This document shows positions 40,381-49,449 of a DNA stretch of 50,712 nucleotides, in pieces. The notes beneath the pieces are model-generated. The model worked only from the letters and a program-made list of their open reading frames with translations. It made no database searches and was not told the DNA's origin. Source of the stretch: Candidatus Methanoplasma sp. GTDB taxonomy: Archaea > Thermoplasmatota > Thermoplasmata > Methanomassiliicoccales > Methanomethylophilaceae. The stretch covers positions 1 through 50,712 of the forward strand of contig JAISJG010000013.1 in NCBI GenBank assembly GCA_031261625.1, given 5' to 3'. The stretch's first letter is position 1, and the number at the start of each line of letters is the position of its first letter. Position numbers and translations under genes: made by a program.

Positions 40381-42696
40381 ATGGACAAAAAAATCGTGGA
40401 TGTTAATGAACTTAGAGTGGATGATGTGCCCTATGTCGGTGGGAAAGGAGCGAATCTCGGAGAACTTACTTCCGCAGGTTTCCCTGTGCCGGGGGCTTTT
40501 GTACTTACAACGGTTGCATACGACTACTTCCTCAACAAAAGCAAGATCCTCAAAGACGTCGAGAAAGAGCTGCGCGATATTGACCGCACAACCGACGAGA
40601 AACTTGCCGAAGCGTCTGCCAGAATAAGAAAATTATTCGAAACGCACGAAATACCCGAGGATCTCAAGAAAGAGATCATTTCCAATTACAATATCCTGGT
40701 TCCCAAGGGCAAGAAAGGATTCGTTGCAGTGCGCTCAAGTGCCACTGCCGAGGACCTTCCTGATGCCAGTTTTGCGGGACAGCAGGAAACATACCTCAAT
40801 GTGAGCGGCGAAAAAGACCTTTTCGACAAGATCAGGAAATGCTGGTCCTCGCTCTTCACCGCAAGAGCGATAGCATACCGTGAGAAACAGGGCTACGCAC
40901 ACACCGATGTGAAACTCGCTGTCGTCATCCAGAAGATGGTCAACTCCGAGATCTCCGGTATAATGTTCACAGTGGACCCGCACAGCGGTGCCAAGAACAT
41001 CATCATCGAAGCGGGATACGGCCTCGGAGAGGCCATAGTCGGCGGAGAGGTCACACCCGATACATACGTGGTGGACAAAAGCAAAATGGACGTCACCAAG
41101 AAAAGGATCTCCACTCAGAAATGGAAATACGTCAGAGGCCCCGACGGAGGATGTCTCAAAGAGAATATCGCTTCCGGGCTCGAGAAGAAGCAGAAGATCG
41201 ATGATGCCCGCATCCGCGAGATCGCCGAGATCGGACGCCAGGTCGAGATCCACTATCAGAAACCGATGGATATGGAATGGTGCATCGAGGACGGGAAATC
41301 ATATCTCGTTCAGGCCAGACCGATCACCGCGGTCGGAAGTTCATCCACCAACGCTTCACCTCCTTCAGGAGAGGTTTCCGGAGAGAACGTCATACTCACA
41401 GGATTGGGAGCAAGTCCCGGTTTCGCTACCGGAACAGTCCGCATTTATGATGAATCCATGAGTCTCGATGTCATAAAAGACGGCGATATACTCGTGACGA
41501 AGATGACCATGCCCGACATGGTCCCCGCCATGAGCAGGTCCGTCGCCATAGTCACGGATGAGGGAGGAATGACCTGCCACGCCGCGATCATTTCAAGAGA
41601 ACTCGGAACCCCCTGTATCGTAGGTACCGGAACGGCCACCGATGTTCTGAATAACGGAGATGTGGTCACCGTCGACGGAACCACCGGTACCGTCTACAAA
41701 GGCGCCATCAAGAAGAAAGAGGAATCAGGAAGCCAGGCATCCGCATCCTTCGCATCTGAATATGTACCTGTCACCGGGACCAAGGTCCTTGTGAACATGA
41801 GCATGCCAACCAAAGCGGAAGAAGTGGCCAAACTTCCCTGTGACGGTGTCGGTCTGATGAGAAGCGAGTTCCTTTTCACCAATTACATAGGAGAACACCC
41901 CTGTTCGGTCATCGAGGAAGGGCGCTCTGCCGAACTCATAGACAAACTGGCCGAGGGAATAGCGAAGGTCGCAAGGGCATTCTACCCCAGGCCTATCACC
42001 CTCAGAACCTCCGACTTCAAGACCAACGAGTATCGTGACATGAAGGGCGGCTCGGCGTTCGAGCCCACCGAGGACAACCCCATGATCGGATGGAGAGGCT
42101 GTTCGAGGTACATTTCCGATAACTACCGCGAAGCATTCAAATGCGAGCTCAGAGCGATCAAGAAAGCAAGGGACGAGTTCGGACTCAGGAACATCAACAT
42201 CATGCTTCCTTTTGTCAGGACGATCTTCGAAGTGGAGAAGATCACCGCCATGATGACCGAAGTAGGCCTTATAAGAGGTCCGGACCTCAAATTATACTTC
42301 ATGGCCGAGATACCGGTCAACATCTTCATGGCCGAAGAGTTCTGCAAGTATTGCGATGCATTCTCCATTGGATCCAACGATCTCACCCAGCTTGTAATGG
42401 GATGTGACCGTGATTCCGATATCCTCGGACGTATGGGTTACTTCGACGAGAGGAATCCCGGTGTGAAAGCCGCGATATCCCACCTGATAAAAGTGGCCCA
42501 CAAGAACGGGAAGACCGTCAGCATTTGCGGACAGGGCCCTTCCGTCTATCCCGAATTCGCGGAGTTCCTTGTGGAAGAGGGGATCGACAGCATCTCTCTG
42601 AACCCGGATACATTCGTCAAGACGAAGATCAACATCGCATCCGCGGAACAGAAGATCATGCTCAAAGGGCTGAGAGAGCTAAGGAACAGACAATAA
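40381..42696 (+). CDS. ppsA: Phosphoenolpyruvate synthase
   Basis: PpsA converts pyruvate, ATP and water to PEP, AMP and phosphate, the first step of gluconeogenesis from the pyruvate made by Por. The 771-aa protein has the ATP-binding N-terminal domain (YVGGKGANLGELTSAGFPVP, VRSSATAEDLPDASFAGQQE, GYGLGEAIVGGEVTPD). The swivelling phosphohistidine domain carries DEGGMTCHAAIISRELG with His400. The C-terminal PEP domain has LMRSEFLFTN, TLRTSDFKTNEYR, SIGSNDLTQLVMGCDRDS and SICGQGPS with the catalytic Cys. All key residues are present. It is divergent from porGDAB. Confidence 0.97.
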   Translation: MDKKIVDVNELRVDDVPYVGGKGANLGELTSAGFPVPGAFVLTTVAYDYFLNKSKILKDVEKELRDIDRTTDEKLAEASARIRKLFETHEIPEDLKKEIISNYNILVPKGKKGFVAVRSSATAEDLPDASFAGQQETYLNVSGEKDLFDKIRKCWSSLFTARAIAYREKQGYAHTDVKLAVVIQKMVNSEISGIMFTVDPHSGAKNIIIEAGYGLGEAIVGGEVTPDTYVVDKSKMDVTKKRISTQKWKYVRGPDGGCLKENIASGLEKKQKIDDARIREIAEIGRQVEIHYQKPMDMEWCIEDGKSYLVQARPITAVGSSSTNASPPSGEVSGENVILTGLGASPGFATGTVRIYDESMSLDVIKDGDILVTKMTMPDMVPAMSRSVAIVTDEGGMTCHAAIISRELGTPCIVGTGTATDVLNNGDVVTVDGTTGTVYKGAIKKKEESGSQASASFASEYVPVTGTKVLVNMSMPTKAEEVAKLPCDGVGLMRSEFLFTNYIGEHPCSVIEEGRSAELIDKLAEGIAKVARAFYPRPITLRTSDFKTNEYRDMKGGSAFEPTEDNPMIGWRGCSRYISDNYREAFKCELRAIKKARDEFGLRNINIMLPFVRTIFEVEKITAMMTEVGLIRGPDLKLYFMAEIPVNIFMAEEFCKYCDAFSIGSNDLTQLVMGCDRDSDILGRMGYFDERNPGVKAAISHLIKVAHKNGKTVSICGQGPSVYPEFAEFLVEEGIDSISLNPDTFVKTKINIASAEQKIMLKGLRELRNRQ

Positions 42697-42703
42697 ACAT
42701 TAC

Positions 42704-42730
42704 AGGTCACCGTAATAACTGCGGTGACCT
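42704..42730. terminator. Hairpin terminator between ppsA and the CBS-ParB gene
   Basis: AGGTCACCG (42704-42712) and CGGTGACCT (42722-42730) form a perfect 9-bp stem with a 9-nt loop, followed by TTCATTATTTT. It lies eight bases after the ppsA stop and before the end of the convergent gene. Confidence 0.7.
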
Positions 42731-42787
42731 TTCATTATTTTATCTATCTGGCACATTATTATTTATCATATACTGTCGGTACAATGA

Positions 42788-43639
42788 TCAAATACCGGCA
42801 TTGTTATCATCGGTGCTGTCGACCAGACGCTCGTTCAGACCGGAAGCCTGTTCCTGCGGAAGGAGCATTGTCGTTATTTCCATGAACGGATGCTTTGCGC
42901 CTTCGATTATCTTGACATCATCCAAAGTCCTGAGGCCCCACTTCTCTGCGGTCTTCTCCATACCTAAAGAAACGGTCAGGTTATTGGGCTCGAGAACAAT
43001 GGCTTTGAATGTCAGAAGATTGAGTCTTTTTGCCGCCATTACTCTGTGATGTCCGTCCACCAGCAGATATCCGCCCAGACGCTTTATCACAATAAGCGGC
43101 TCGTTGAGACCTCTCTTGAGCTCATACTGCCTTCCGATAAGCTCGTCCATGTAAACTTCCTTCTGCGTCGGGATAACCTGTTCCAGCGGAATATCCTGAT
43201 TGTATACCTTCATTCTGATACCGTTCTGCTGTTCCATGAAGTTCTTGACGCTCATGACCTTACCCGGACGGGATTTTTCGATCTGCGATCTCACGATATC
43301 GATGTTGGATATGATCCCGACGAGTTTCTTATCCTCGTCGACGACCGGAAGATTCCTCAGACCGTATCTGAAAAGAACACGCGTCGCATCGTCTATGGAC
43401 ATGGACGGGATGACACACAACGTACCGCGGTTCATGACCTCCCTCATTTTGGAATTGGGCTGGTTGCTGAATTTCAGAAGTTCTTTCGCGGTCACGTACC
43501 CCAGAAGATAGTCGTTCTCCACTATTGGGAATCCGTGGAAGCTGGATTTGATGATTTTATCGCTTACCTGCTTCACCGTCATGTCAGGGGTAACATACTG
43601 AACATTCCTGACCATGTATTCCGCAACAGTCGCACCCAT
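42788..43639 (-). CDS. CBS-domain pair fused to ParB-like nuclease-fold domain
   Basis: The 283-aa protein has two CBS domains (about 5-60 with MTVKQVSDKIIKSSFHGFPI, and about 65-120 with MSIDDATRVLFRYGLRNLPV), which usually bind adenine nucleotides. A ParB/sulfiredoxin-like domain follows (about 145-230) with the motif LLVDGHHRVMAAKRL and NEPLIVIK. This combination is found in archaea as a conserved protein of unknown role. It may be an adenosine-nucleotide-controlled ATPase, kinase or CTP-binding switch. The gene stands alone. Confidence 0.85.
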   Translation of the reverse strand: MGATVAEYMVRNVQYVTPDMTVKQVSDKIIKSSFHGFPIVENDYLLGYVTAKELLKFSNQPNSKMREVMNRGTLCVIPSMSIDDATRVLFRYGLRNLPVVDEDKKLVGIISNIDIVRSQIEKSRPGKVMSVKNFMEQQNGIRMKVYNQDIPLEQVIPTQKEVYMDELIGRQYELKRGLNEPLIVIKRLGGYLLVDGHHRVMAAKRLNLLTFKAIVLEPNNLTVSLGMEKTAEKWGLRTLDDVKIIEGAKHPFMEITTMLLPQEQASGLNERLVDSTDDNNAGI

Positions 43640-43816
43640 GTTATCGTCATCCCCATCGGCTACGACAATGAAATACCTTTACTTCGGAGACACAGAAAAT
43701 GTAGTGTGTGCAGCAATAAAACCATAATAACGAAAGGATCGTTGAACAACATTCACGGAATCGTTTGTTAACAATAATGAAAAGTCATCCCGTTATAGAC
43801 ACATCATCAGAAACCC

Positions 43817-43956
43817 CGTACGATCAGATCGAATACCGTCGAACGCGACCGCCGTAAGGTGGATATGATGTACATATGATCGTGAGTACGACCTGATTTG
43901 CAAAACTGAATATACCTGTCCGAGCGTGAAACCGTTCGGACACTGTAACCTTTTTT
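43817..43956 (+). other. Possible structured element before the ABC importer, with a terminator-like hairpin
   Basis: The 398-base gap 43640-44037 holds no protein gene I can support. CGTACGATCA (43817-43826) can pair with TGATCG...TACG (43877-43890) around an inner CCGCC/GGTGG stem. Downstream, GTCCGAGCG (43918-43926) and CGTTCGGAC (43933-43941) form a 9-bp hairpin with one G-T pair, followed by a T6 run at 43951-43956. The second hairpin looks like a terminator or attenuator ahead of the importer operon. Confidence 0.4.
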
Positions 43957-44037
43957 GACCGTGGTCATAATATACTAAATATCTCTTGCGTATTATTCAG
44001 TAACACTTTAATCATAATAGTTATGCGGAGAAATAAT

Positions 44038-45141
44038 ATGAAAACGAAAATGATTGCAATAATTACTGTAATGGCCCTTGCATTTGTGGGCTTTGCAGCA
44101 TTTGCCGCCGATTCGTCCGATGCTGCGGACCCTAAGACCGTCACCGATGGCGAAGGAGTATCTTTCGAGTATACCAAACCGACAGATCACATCGTTACGA
44201 TGGGATATGCATCCACACTCACGGTTGCACGGCTCGGAGCGATAGACAAGATCGTCGGAGTCGATCCATATTCCACATATGATTACACCAAAGACGAACG
44301 TCTCAAAGAACTGAATGCAACGGATCTCGGAAGCATTTATTCGGCCTCCAACAATGACAAGATTGTGGCACAGCTCCTTCAGTGGGTCGAAGCCGGTAAA
44401 TTCCATACGGATGATACCGTGATCCTAACGGCCTATACCAATGCACTTGTTCTGCGTACTCTTCTTACCGATGCGGGATTCACGCACGTACTGGTCTACA
44501 GAACCATAACCGACTATGACAATGTCGTAAAATTCGTTAATGATCTGTCTATAATCATTACCGGGGACACGTCAAAGCTTGTAAAAGACATGGAAGCCGT
44601 GAAAGATACCGTCGAAGACGGTCTTAAGTCCGTAACGACAAAAACCAAAGGACTGACCGTCTGGTATTCTGCTCCCTCCGGAGCGTTCTCGGTCGGAAAC
44701 ACAGGTTCGATCGCTGCATCTTTACTTGAATCGGCAGGCGGAGATAACATAGCTTACGATTCCGGCAAAAATTCACAGTACGGAGATAAGAATCTTATCG
44801 TTCAGCTGCTGGATGACAACGACAAAGATGTCGTCATATTCCTGTCGAATGTATATCTGAACGACCACACAATTGACGATTTCCGCAACGGAGTCCTCGG
44901 CGGAGACAGATCCATCAAGATCGTTGTACTGAAACCCACCTGGAACAACTATTGTCCCGACGCATCAGAAGGCCTCTGGGCAATTGCATCCGCATTGTAC
45001 CCTGATATTTTCGATGCCGAAACACAGCCCGAAGCCGATGATACGCCCGAATCGGGATCCGACACATACCTGATCATCGGAGCGATAGTTGTCGTTATTG
45101 TGGTTGTTGCCTCTATAGCCATATATATCCGTCGCCCGTAA
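44038..45141 (+). CDS. ABC importer substrate-binding protein, membrane-anchored (iron or corrinoid type)
   Basis: The 367-aa protein has a signal peptide (KMIAIITVMALAFVGFAAFA), a BtuF/FepB-type binding fold (HIVTMGYASTLTVARLGAID, KIVGVDPYSTYD, SAPSGAFSVGNTGSIAASLL) and a C-terminal membrane helix (YLIIGAIVVVIVVVASIAIY). Anchoring at the C-terminus replaces the lipid anchor used by bacteria. ATG 44038 with GCGGAG seven bases upstream is preferred over ATG 44023. The ligand could be a ferric siderophore, heme or corrinoid. Unlike the other importer it lacks a DUF4430 domain. Confidence 0.85.
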   Translation: MKTKMIAIITVMALAFVGFAAFAADSSDAADPKTVTDGEGVSFEYTKPTDHIVTMGYASTLTVARLGAIDKIVGVDPYSTYDYTKDERLKELNATDLGSIYSASNNDKIVAQLLQWVEAGKFHTDDTVILTAYTNALVLRTLLTDAGFTHVLVYRTITDYDNVVKFVNDLSIIITGDTSKLVKDMEAVKDTVEDGLKSVTTKTKGLTVWYSAPSGAFSVGNTGSIAASLLESAGGDNIAYDSGKNSQYGDKNLIVQLLDDNDKDVVIFLSNVYLNDHTIDDFRNGVLGGDRSIKIVVLKPTWNNYCPDASEGLWAIASALYPDIFDAETQPEADDTPESGSDTYLIIGAIVVVIVVVASIAIYIRRP

Positions 45142-45153
45142 GGATTGGGGATA

Positions 45154-46188
45154 ATGATGCGGTCGGGAATGAAGAAGAGCACGAAAATCGTATGTACTGT
45201 CGCAGTACTGCTGATAATACTGCTCTTCTCCATTCTCTTAGACCTTTCTTGGGCTCCGAGACACCTGTCGCTAGGTGAAGTCTGGGATGCGCTCATGGGG
45301 CACGGTACCTGGGCGAACAACATAATCGTGAATCATAACAACGCACCCAGGGTCATCATGGGCGTGTTCGTCGGTGCGGGACTAGGGGTCACCGGGGCCG
45401 TGATGCAGGCCGTGTTCCGCAACCCTCTTGCCTCCCCTTACATCCTGGGTCTGTCGTCGGGTGCATCGCTCGGAGCTGCACTTTCTATAATGTTCTCGAT
45501 ACCATTCATCCCGCTGATGGTGGTACAGCCGCTGCTGGCATTCATATTCTGTTTCGGGACGATGCTGTTGGTGTACATGCTCTCCCGTGCGGGAGGGAGC
45601 ATAAGGACCGAAACGCTGATACTTGCAGGAGTTGCGGTTTCGTCACTGATATCCGCGATAGTGTCATTCCTCACATTCATAGCACCCAGCGAAAAGATGG
45701 GTGACATAGTGTTCTGGTCGATGGGCAGTCTTTCGAAGATCGTGGAAAACCCGGAACAGATGTGGTTTGCCATACCGCTCATAGTAATCGGGATACTGAT
45801 AATGCTTACACAGTCCAAGAACCTCAATGCCATGATGCTCGGCGATGCGCATGCAATGGACCTCGGGGTCGACGTGAAGAAGATCAGATTGTTCCTTCTG
45901 ATCGTATCTTCCCTTGTGGTCGCCGCATCCGTTGCGTTCGTCGGTGCCATCGGTTTCATCGGATTGGTCATTCCGCACATATTCAGACTTCTCCTCGGGC
46001 CGGATAATCGCCTGATAATGCCTTTGTCCGCGTTCGGCGGTGCGACATTCATAATCCTGTGCGACTATGTGGCACATATCGTTTCCCCTTACTACGGGGT
46101 TCTTCCGATAGGGATCGTCACGGCACTCATCGGCGCACCGTTCTTCATATATCTCCTGTCGAGAAAGAGATCGGAGGTGGGATGGTGA
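45154..46188 (+). CDS. FecCD/BtuC-type ABC importer permease
   Basis: The 344-aa permease shows the whole FecCD pattern: APRVIMGVFVGAGLGVTGAV, RNPLASPYILGLSSGASLGA, LILAGVAVSSLISAIVSFL, FVGAIGFIGLVIPHIFRLL and LPIGIVTALIGAPFFIYLL. It follows the binding protein by 12 bases. ATG 45154 is chosen over the TTG at 45145, with GGGG seven bases upstream. Its stop overlaps the ATPase start. Confidence 0.92.
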   Translation: MMRSGMKKSTKIVCTVAVLLIILLFSILLDLSWAPRHLSLGEVWDALMGHGTWANNIIVNHNNAPRVIMGVFVGAGLGVTGAVMQAVFRNPLASPYILGLSSGASLGAALSIMFSIPFIPLMVVQPLLAFIFCFGTMLLVYMLSRAGGSIRTETLILAGVAVSSLISAIVSFLTFIAPSEKMGDIVFWSMGSLSKIVENPEQMWFAIPLIVIGILIMLTQSKNLNAMMLGDAHAMDLGVDVKKIRLFLLIVSSLVVAASVAFVGAIGFIGLVIPHIFRLLLGPDNRLIMPLSAFGGATFIILCDYVAHIVSPYYGVLPIGIVTALIGAPFFIYLLSRKRSEVGW

Positions 46189-46973
46189 GCATACTCGATG
46201 TGGATTCGCTTTCTTACGATTATGACGGAAAATCTGTCCTGGATGCCATATCTTTAGCCGTGGAACACGGAGAGATCATCGGTATCATGGGACCTAACGG
46301 ATGCGGAAAGACAACACTTCTGAAGAATCTCAACCGCAATCTGCATCCTCAGGGCGGATGCATACTGATAGATGAGACGGATCTGGAAAGCATCACCAAA
46401 AAAGAGATCGCAAAGAGCATTGCCGTCGTTCCGCAGACCAACGAGATAAGATTCGCTTTCACCATAAGGGATATCGTTGCCATGGGAAGGATGCCGTTCC
46501 AGGAATCATTCCGCGGGAATTCTTCACAGGATCTGGCTATTGTAGAAGAAGCCATAGAACAGACCGGATTGGGAGCATTAGCAGACCGTTTCATCAACAC
46601 GGTGAGCGGCGGGGAACGCCAGCGTGCCATCATCGCAAGAGCGATCGCTCAAACCCCGAAGATAATCCTCATGGACGAACCGACGCTCCATTTGGACATC
46701 AATATGCAATTCGAAGTTCTCGACCTGGTTTCGGAACTTTCCAGGAAAAACCATCTGACCGTTGTGATCGTATCCCACGATCTTCCAATGGTCACAAGAT
46801 ACTGCGACCGTGTCGTCCTGATACATGATCACAAGATCTTCGCAGTCGGCAGGCCTGATGATGTCCTCACTCCCGAGAACATGCGCACAGTGTTCAATGT
46901 TGATGCAGAACTTGAAGATGATCCGCGTACGGGCAAGAAAACAGTGAGGTTATTCGGCTCCTGTAAAACCTGA
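46182..46973 (+). CDS. FecE/BtuD-type ABC importer ATPase
   Basis: The 263-aa ATPase has Walker A GPNGCGKTTLLKNL, signature VSGGERQRAIIARAIAQ, Walker B IILMDEPTLHLD and switch His VIVSHDLPMVTRYC. A GGAGGTGGG ribosome binding site inside the permease gene sets the start at 46182. It completes the three-gene importer. Confidence 0.92.
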   Translation: MVSILDVDSLSYDYDGKSVLDAISLAVEHGEIIGIMGPNGCGKTTLLKNLNRNLHPQGGCILIDETDLESITKKEIAKSIAVVPQTNEIRFAFTIRDIVAMGRMPFQESFRGNSSQDLAIVEEAIEQTGLGALADRFINTVSGGERQRAIIARAIAQTPKIILMDEPTLHLDINMQFEVLDLVSELSRKNHLTVVIVSHDLPMVTRYCDRVVLIHDHKIFAVGRPDDVLTPENMRTVFNVDAELEDDPRTGKKTVRLFGSCKT

Positions 46974-47015
46974 GATTGGTTCCAGTCACCGATGCCAGCA
47001 TTGGAAAAAGAACCA

Positions 47016-47024
47016 TTATATATT
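47016..47024 (+). promoter_or_regulatory. TATA box of tRNA-Asp
   Basis: TTATATATT is centred 28 bases before the first base of the tRNA, the ideal archaeal spacing. Confidence 0.75.
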
Positions 47025-47047
47025 ACCGCTCTTTATCGAGGGATACT

Positions 47048-47120
47048 GCCCTGGTAGTGTAGTGGCCTATCATGAAGCCCTGTCGAGGCTTCGACACGGA
47101 TTCGAATTCCGTCCAGGGCG
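47048..47120 (+). tRNA. trnD: tRNA-Asp (GTC)
   Basis: The 73-base gene folds as a full cloverleaf. The acceptor stem pairs GCCCTGG with CCAGGGC, followed by discriminator G. The anticodon stem AAGCC/GGCTT encloses the loop CTGTCGA with anticodon GTC. The T arm ACGGA/TCCGT carries the loop TTCGAAT. The D arm reads GTGTAGTGGCCTATCAT, as in other archaeal tRNA-Asp. No intron is present and CCA is not encoded. Confidence 0.95.
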
Positions 47121-47131
47121 CTCATCTTTCT

Positions 47132-47159
47132 TAAGATAGCGTTGTTATCGGTTATCTTA
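47132..47159. terminator. Inverted repeat between tRNA-Asp and the MFS gene
   Basis: TAAGATA (47132-47138) and TATCTTA (47153-47159) form a stem right after the TTTCTT run that probably ends the tRNA transcript. The right arm contains the TAA stop of the convergent MFS gene. It probably serves as a terminator for both strands. Confidence 0.5.
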
Positions 47160-48560
47160 CAATTGCTTCGTGCTCGATCTTTCTTTGACAAGGAACGACA
47201 ATATTGTTATCACGACCGCCAAGACCGATGATATTATCATTGCGAACACGAACCCGTCGACGAATACATCATGACCGAGACTGGAATAATCGACCCCACC
47301 GGATCCGGCACCTATAGCGAACAACATGGCGAAGAGCGCCGCACCTATGGTTCCTCCGAGGTAAACGGCCTCATACATCAATGAAGATCCCATTTCCGGA
47401 CTCTCGTCCTCTATGGTCTCGACCACACGGCTGGCCATCGGGCCGCCGCATAAGGCCCACACCAATCCGAGACTTATCAGTGTGGCTAAAAGTGGCAGCA
47501 ATGCCGCATCCCTTGCAAATATGACCAATATGAAGCTCCCTGCGAATTGTGCCACACATGATGCGATGCAGAACCATCTCCTCTGGGTACGGTCCGACCA
47601 TTTGGCTATCGGGACGCAAAGTATCACCGTTATCAGCGGCGGCAGCAGAAGATACAGTCCCGCGACGGACGGCTGGAATCCCATACATACCTCCATGTAA
47701 AAGGGAAGCAGATAGAACATTCCGAGATACGTTATGTTAATTCCCAGGAACGCGACGAATACGAAATCGAATCTCCAATGCTTGAACACCCTGACGTTGA
47801 AAAGAGGTGATTTCTTCCTAAGTTCCGCAATAACGAATCCGGCAAGCAGTACAACGCACAATATAGCAGATAGGTAAATCGAAAAGGAATCATCCGAATA
47901 TGACGATAACTCGAGGGCGATCGTTCCGGCGGTGACAGCCGCGAAAAGCAAAGCCGCTCCGACCAGATCCAACTTCTCTTTGGAATAGATTCCGTCTTTA
48001 GGTATCGCTCTGAAGATCAGGAACAATGCGAAGATACCTATGGGGATATTGATGAAGAACGCCCAGTGCCAGGAGAGCAGATCTATTATCACTCCTCCGA
48101 TGCCGGGGCCTGTGGCAAAACCTATGGACCAACCCATGATAAGTACGCCCATCGCCAAACCCATCCTTTCTGCCGGAACGTATCTGACGCATATCATCGG
48201 AGCGGCCGCACCCAACATCGCGGCACCGATACCCTGGGCAGCGCGGAATACCATGAGCATTGTGAAGTTGTCCGAAAGACCGCACAGAAGCGAACTCACC
48301 GTGAACAGGACCATTCCCGTTGCCAGGACCTTTCTTATCGCCCCGTTGCTGGCCACTCTTGCGAAGGATATCAGCAGACCCGCCAGCATCAGGAAGTAGA
48401 TCACCGTGATCCACGATATCGTTCCCATGTCGGTACCGAAGTCCCTTGCAAGCGTCGGCAGAGCGACATTCACTATGCTGCCGTCTATTCCGTCGACAAT
48501 GGCAGCGAACGCAACTACCAGCAGAATCATCGTCGTGCTGTTCCTGTTAGATGCGCCCAT
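47157..48560 (-). CDS. MFS drug-type efflux transporter (DHA2, 14 helices)
   Basis: The 467-aa protein is an EmrB/QacA-type major facilitator. It has VDGIDGSIVNVALPTLARDF (motif D1), FRAAQGIGAAMLGAAAPMI, MGWSIGFATGPGIGGVIIDL (motif C of antiporters), WHWAFFINIPIGIFALFLIF and GGPMASRVVETIEDESPEMG. This class exports toxic compounds in exchange for protons. The ATG at 48560 lacks a ribosome binding site, but a TATA box lies 24 bases upstream, so the mRNA is probably leaderless. The gene is divergent from panD. Confidence 0.92.
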   Translation of the reverse strand: MGASNRNSTTMILLVVAFAAIVDGIDGSIVNVALPTLARDFGTDMGTISWITVIYFLMLAGLLISFARVASNGAIRKVLATGMVLFTVSSLLCGLSDNFTMLMVFRAAQGIGAAMLGAAAPMICVRYVPAERMGLAMGVLIMGWSIGFATGPGIGGVIIDLLSWHWAFFINIPIGIFALFLIFRAIPKDGIYSKEKLDLVGAALLFAAVTAGTIALELSSYSDDSFSIYLSAILCVVLLAGFVIAELRKKSPLFNVRVFKHWRFDFVFVAFLGINITYLGMFYLLPFYMEVCMGFQPSVAGLYLLLPPLITVILCVPIAKWSDRTQRRWFCIASCVAQFAGSFILVIFARDAALLPLLATLISLGLVWALCGGPMASRVVETIEDESPEMGSSLMYEAVYLGGTIGAALFAMLFAIGAGSGGVDYSSLGHDVFVDGFVFAMIISSVLAVVITILSFLVKERSSTKQL

Positions 48561-48580
48561 GATGTTGCGACGCTTTCCTG

Positions 48581-48588
48581 ATATATTG
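48581..48588 (-). promoter_or_regulatory. TATA box of the MFS gene
   Basis: On the minus strand CAATATAT is centred about 24 bases before the ATG at 48560, consistent with a leaderless transcript. Confidence 0.5.
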
Positions 48589-48667
48589 AAATTACCCTCG
48601 AACGAAAAGAATAACGGACCGTCCAGACCCTGAAAAAATCTACGTTGATTATCGTACCGAAAGTTCT

Positions 48668-48676
48668 TTTTATAAT
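48668..48676 (+). promoter_or_regulatory. TATA box of panD-rnhA
   Basis: TTTTATAAT is centred about 26 bases before the panD ATG at 48698. There is no Shine-Dalgarno sequence, so translation is probably leaderless. Confidence 0.55.
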
Positions 48677-48697
48677 GTACACTGAATAGGGATTATT

Positions 48698-49045
48698 ATG
48701 CGTTGGATGCTCAGAGGTAAAATCCACAGAGCCACCGTTACGGAGACCAGGCTCGATTACGAAGGAAGCATCACAATTGATGTTGAACTTCTGGAAAAAG
48801 CCGGTATCTGGGTCGGAGAGAGGGTCACCATTGCCAACGTTAACAACGGTGCCCGTTTTGAAACATACGTGTTCGAAGGCGAGAAAGGCAGCGGAATAAT
48901 AGCCCTCAACGGTGCCGCGGCACGTCTGGCCTCCGTCGGTGATAAGATCATCATCATGGGTTACGAACTCACGGATGAACCCATACACGCCAAAGCCGTA
49001 CTTGTGGATGAGAAAAATCACATCGTCAGGGAAATCATCTACTGA
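48698..49045 (+). CDS. panD: Aspartate 1-decarboxylase PanD (pyruvoyl type)
   Basis: PanD makes beta-alanine for pantothenate and coenzyme A. The 115-aa proenzyme has the bacterial hallmarks [20 protein letters not shown], with the self-cleavage pair Gly23-Ser24 in YEGSITID, Lys8, Tyr21, [14 protein letters not shown] with the substrate Arg, and [20 protein letters not shown]. Length is normal. Most archaea use an unrelated PLP-dependent decarboxylase for this step, so the gene was probably gained from bacteria. Its stop overlaps the rnhA start (TGATG). Confidence 0.93.
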   Translation: MRWMLRGKIHRATVTETRLDYEGSITIDVELLEKAGIWVGERVTIANVNNGARFETYVFEGEKGSGIIALNGAAARLASVGDKIIIMGYELTDEPIHAKAVLVDEKNHIVREIIY

Positions 49046-49449
49046 TGTACAGGATATTCTCTGACGGGGGATCGAGAGGCAATCCGGGACCTTCCGCCTA
49101 TGCAATTGTCGTGACCAAGGACGGAAGAACGATACACGAACATTCCGAGTTCCTCGGTATCAACACGAATAATTACGCCGAATACCGCGGTCTTATCGCT
49201 GGAATAACGAAAGCCATCGAGCTCGATGTGAAAGAAGTGGAGTTCATTATGGATTCCGAACTCGTCATCAAACAGATGCGCGGGGAATTCAAAGTAAAAA
49301 GTGCCAACATCAGGAGTCTCCATGATGATGCGGTCGCGCTTTCATCCATGATCCCGAAGGTAACTTTCACAAACGTAAGGCGTTCGGAACTGATGATACC
49401 TCGTGCGGATGCCCTTCTCAACAAAGAATTGGATATGCACAGCGGATGA
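49045..49449 (+). CDS. rnhA: RNase HI-type ribonuclease
   Basis: The 134-aa protein has the RNase H type 1 fold with catalytic acids in FSDGGSRGNPGPSAYA, NYAEYRGLIAGI and FIMDSELVIKQMRGEF, and a final Asp in RADALLNKELD. It is of the short form common in archaea, without a hybrid-binding domain. It would remove RNA from RNA-DNA hybrids. It is coupled to panD, although the functions are unrelated, and ends just before the convergent hisS end. Confidence 0.9.
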   Translation: MYRIFSDGGSRGNPGPSAYAIVVTKDGRTIHEHSEFLGINTNNYAEYRGLIAGITKAIELDVKEVEFIMDSELVIKQMRGEFKVKSANIRSLHDDAVALSSMIPKVTFTNVRRSELMIPRADALLNKELDMHSG

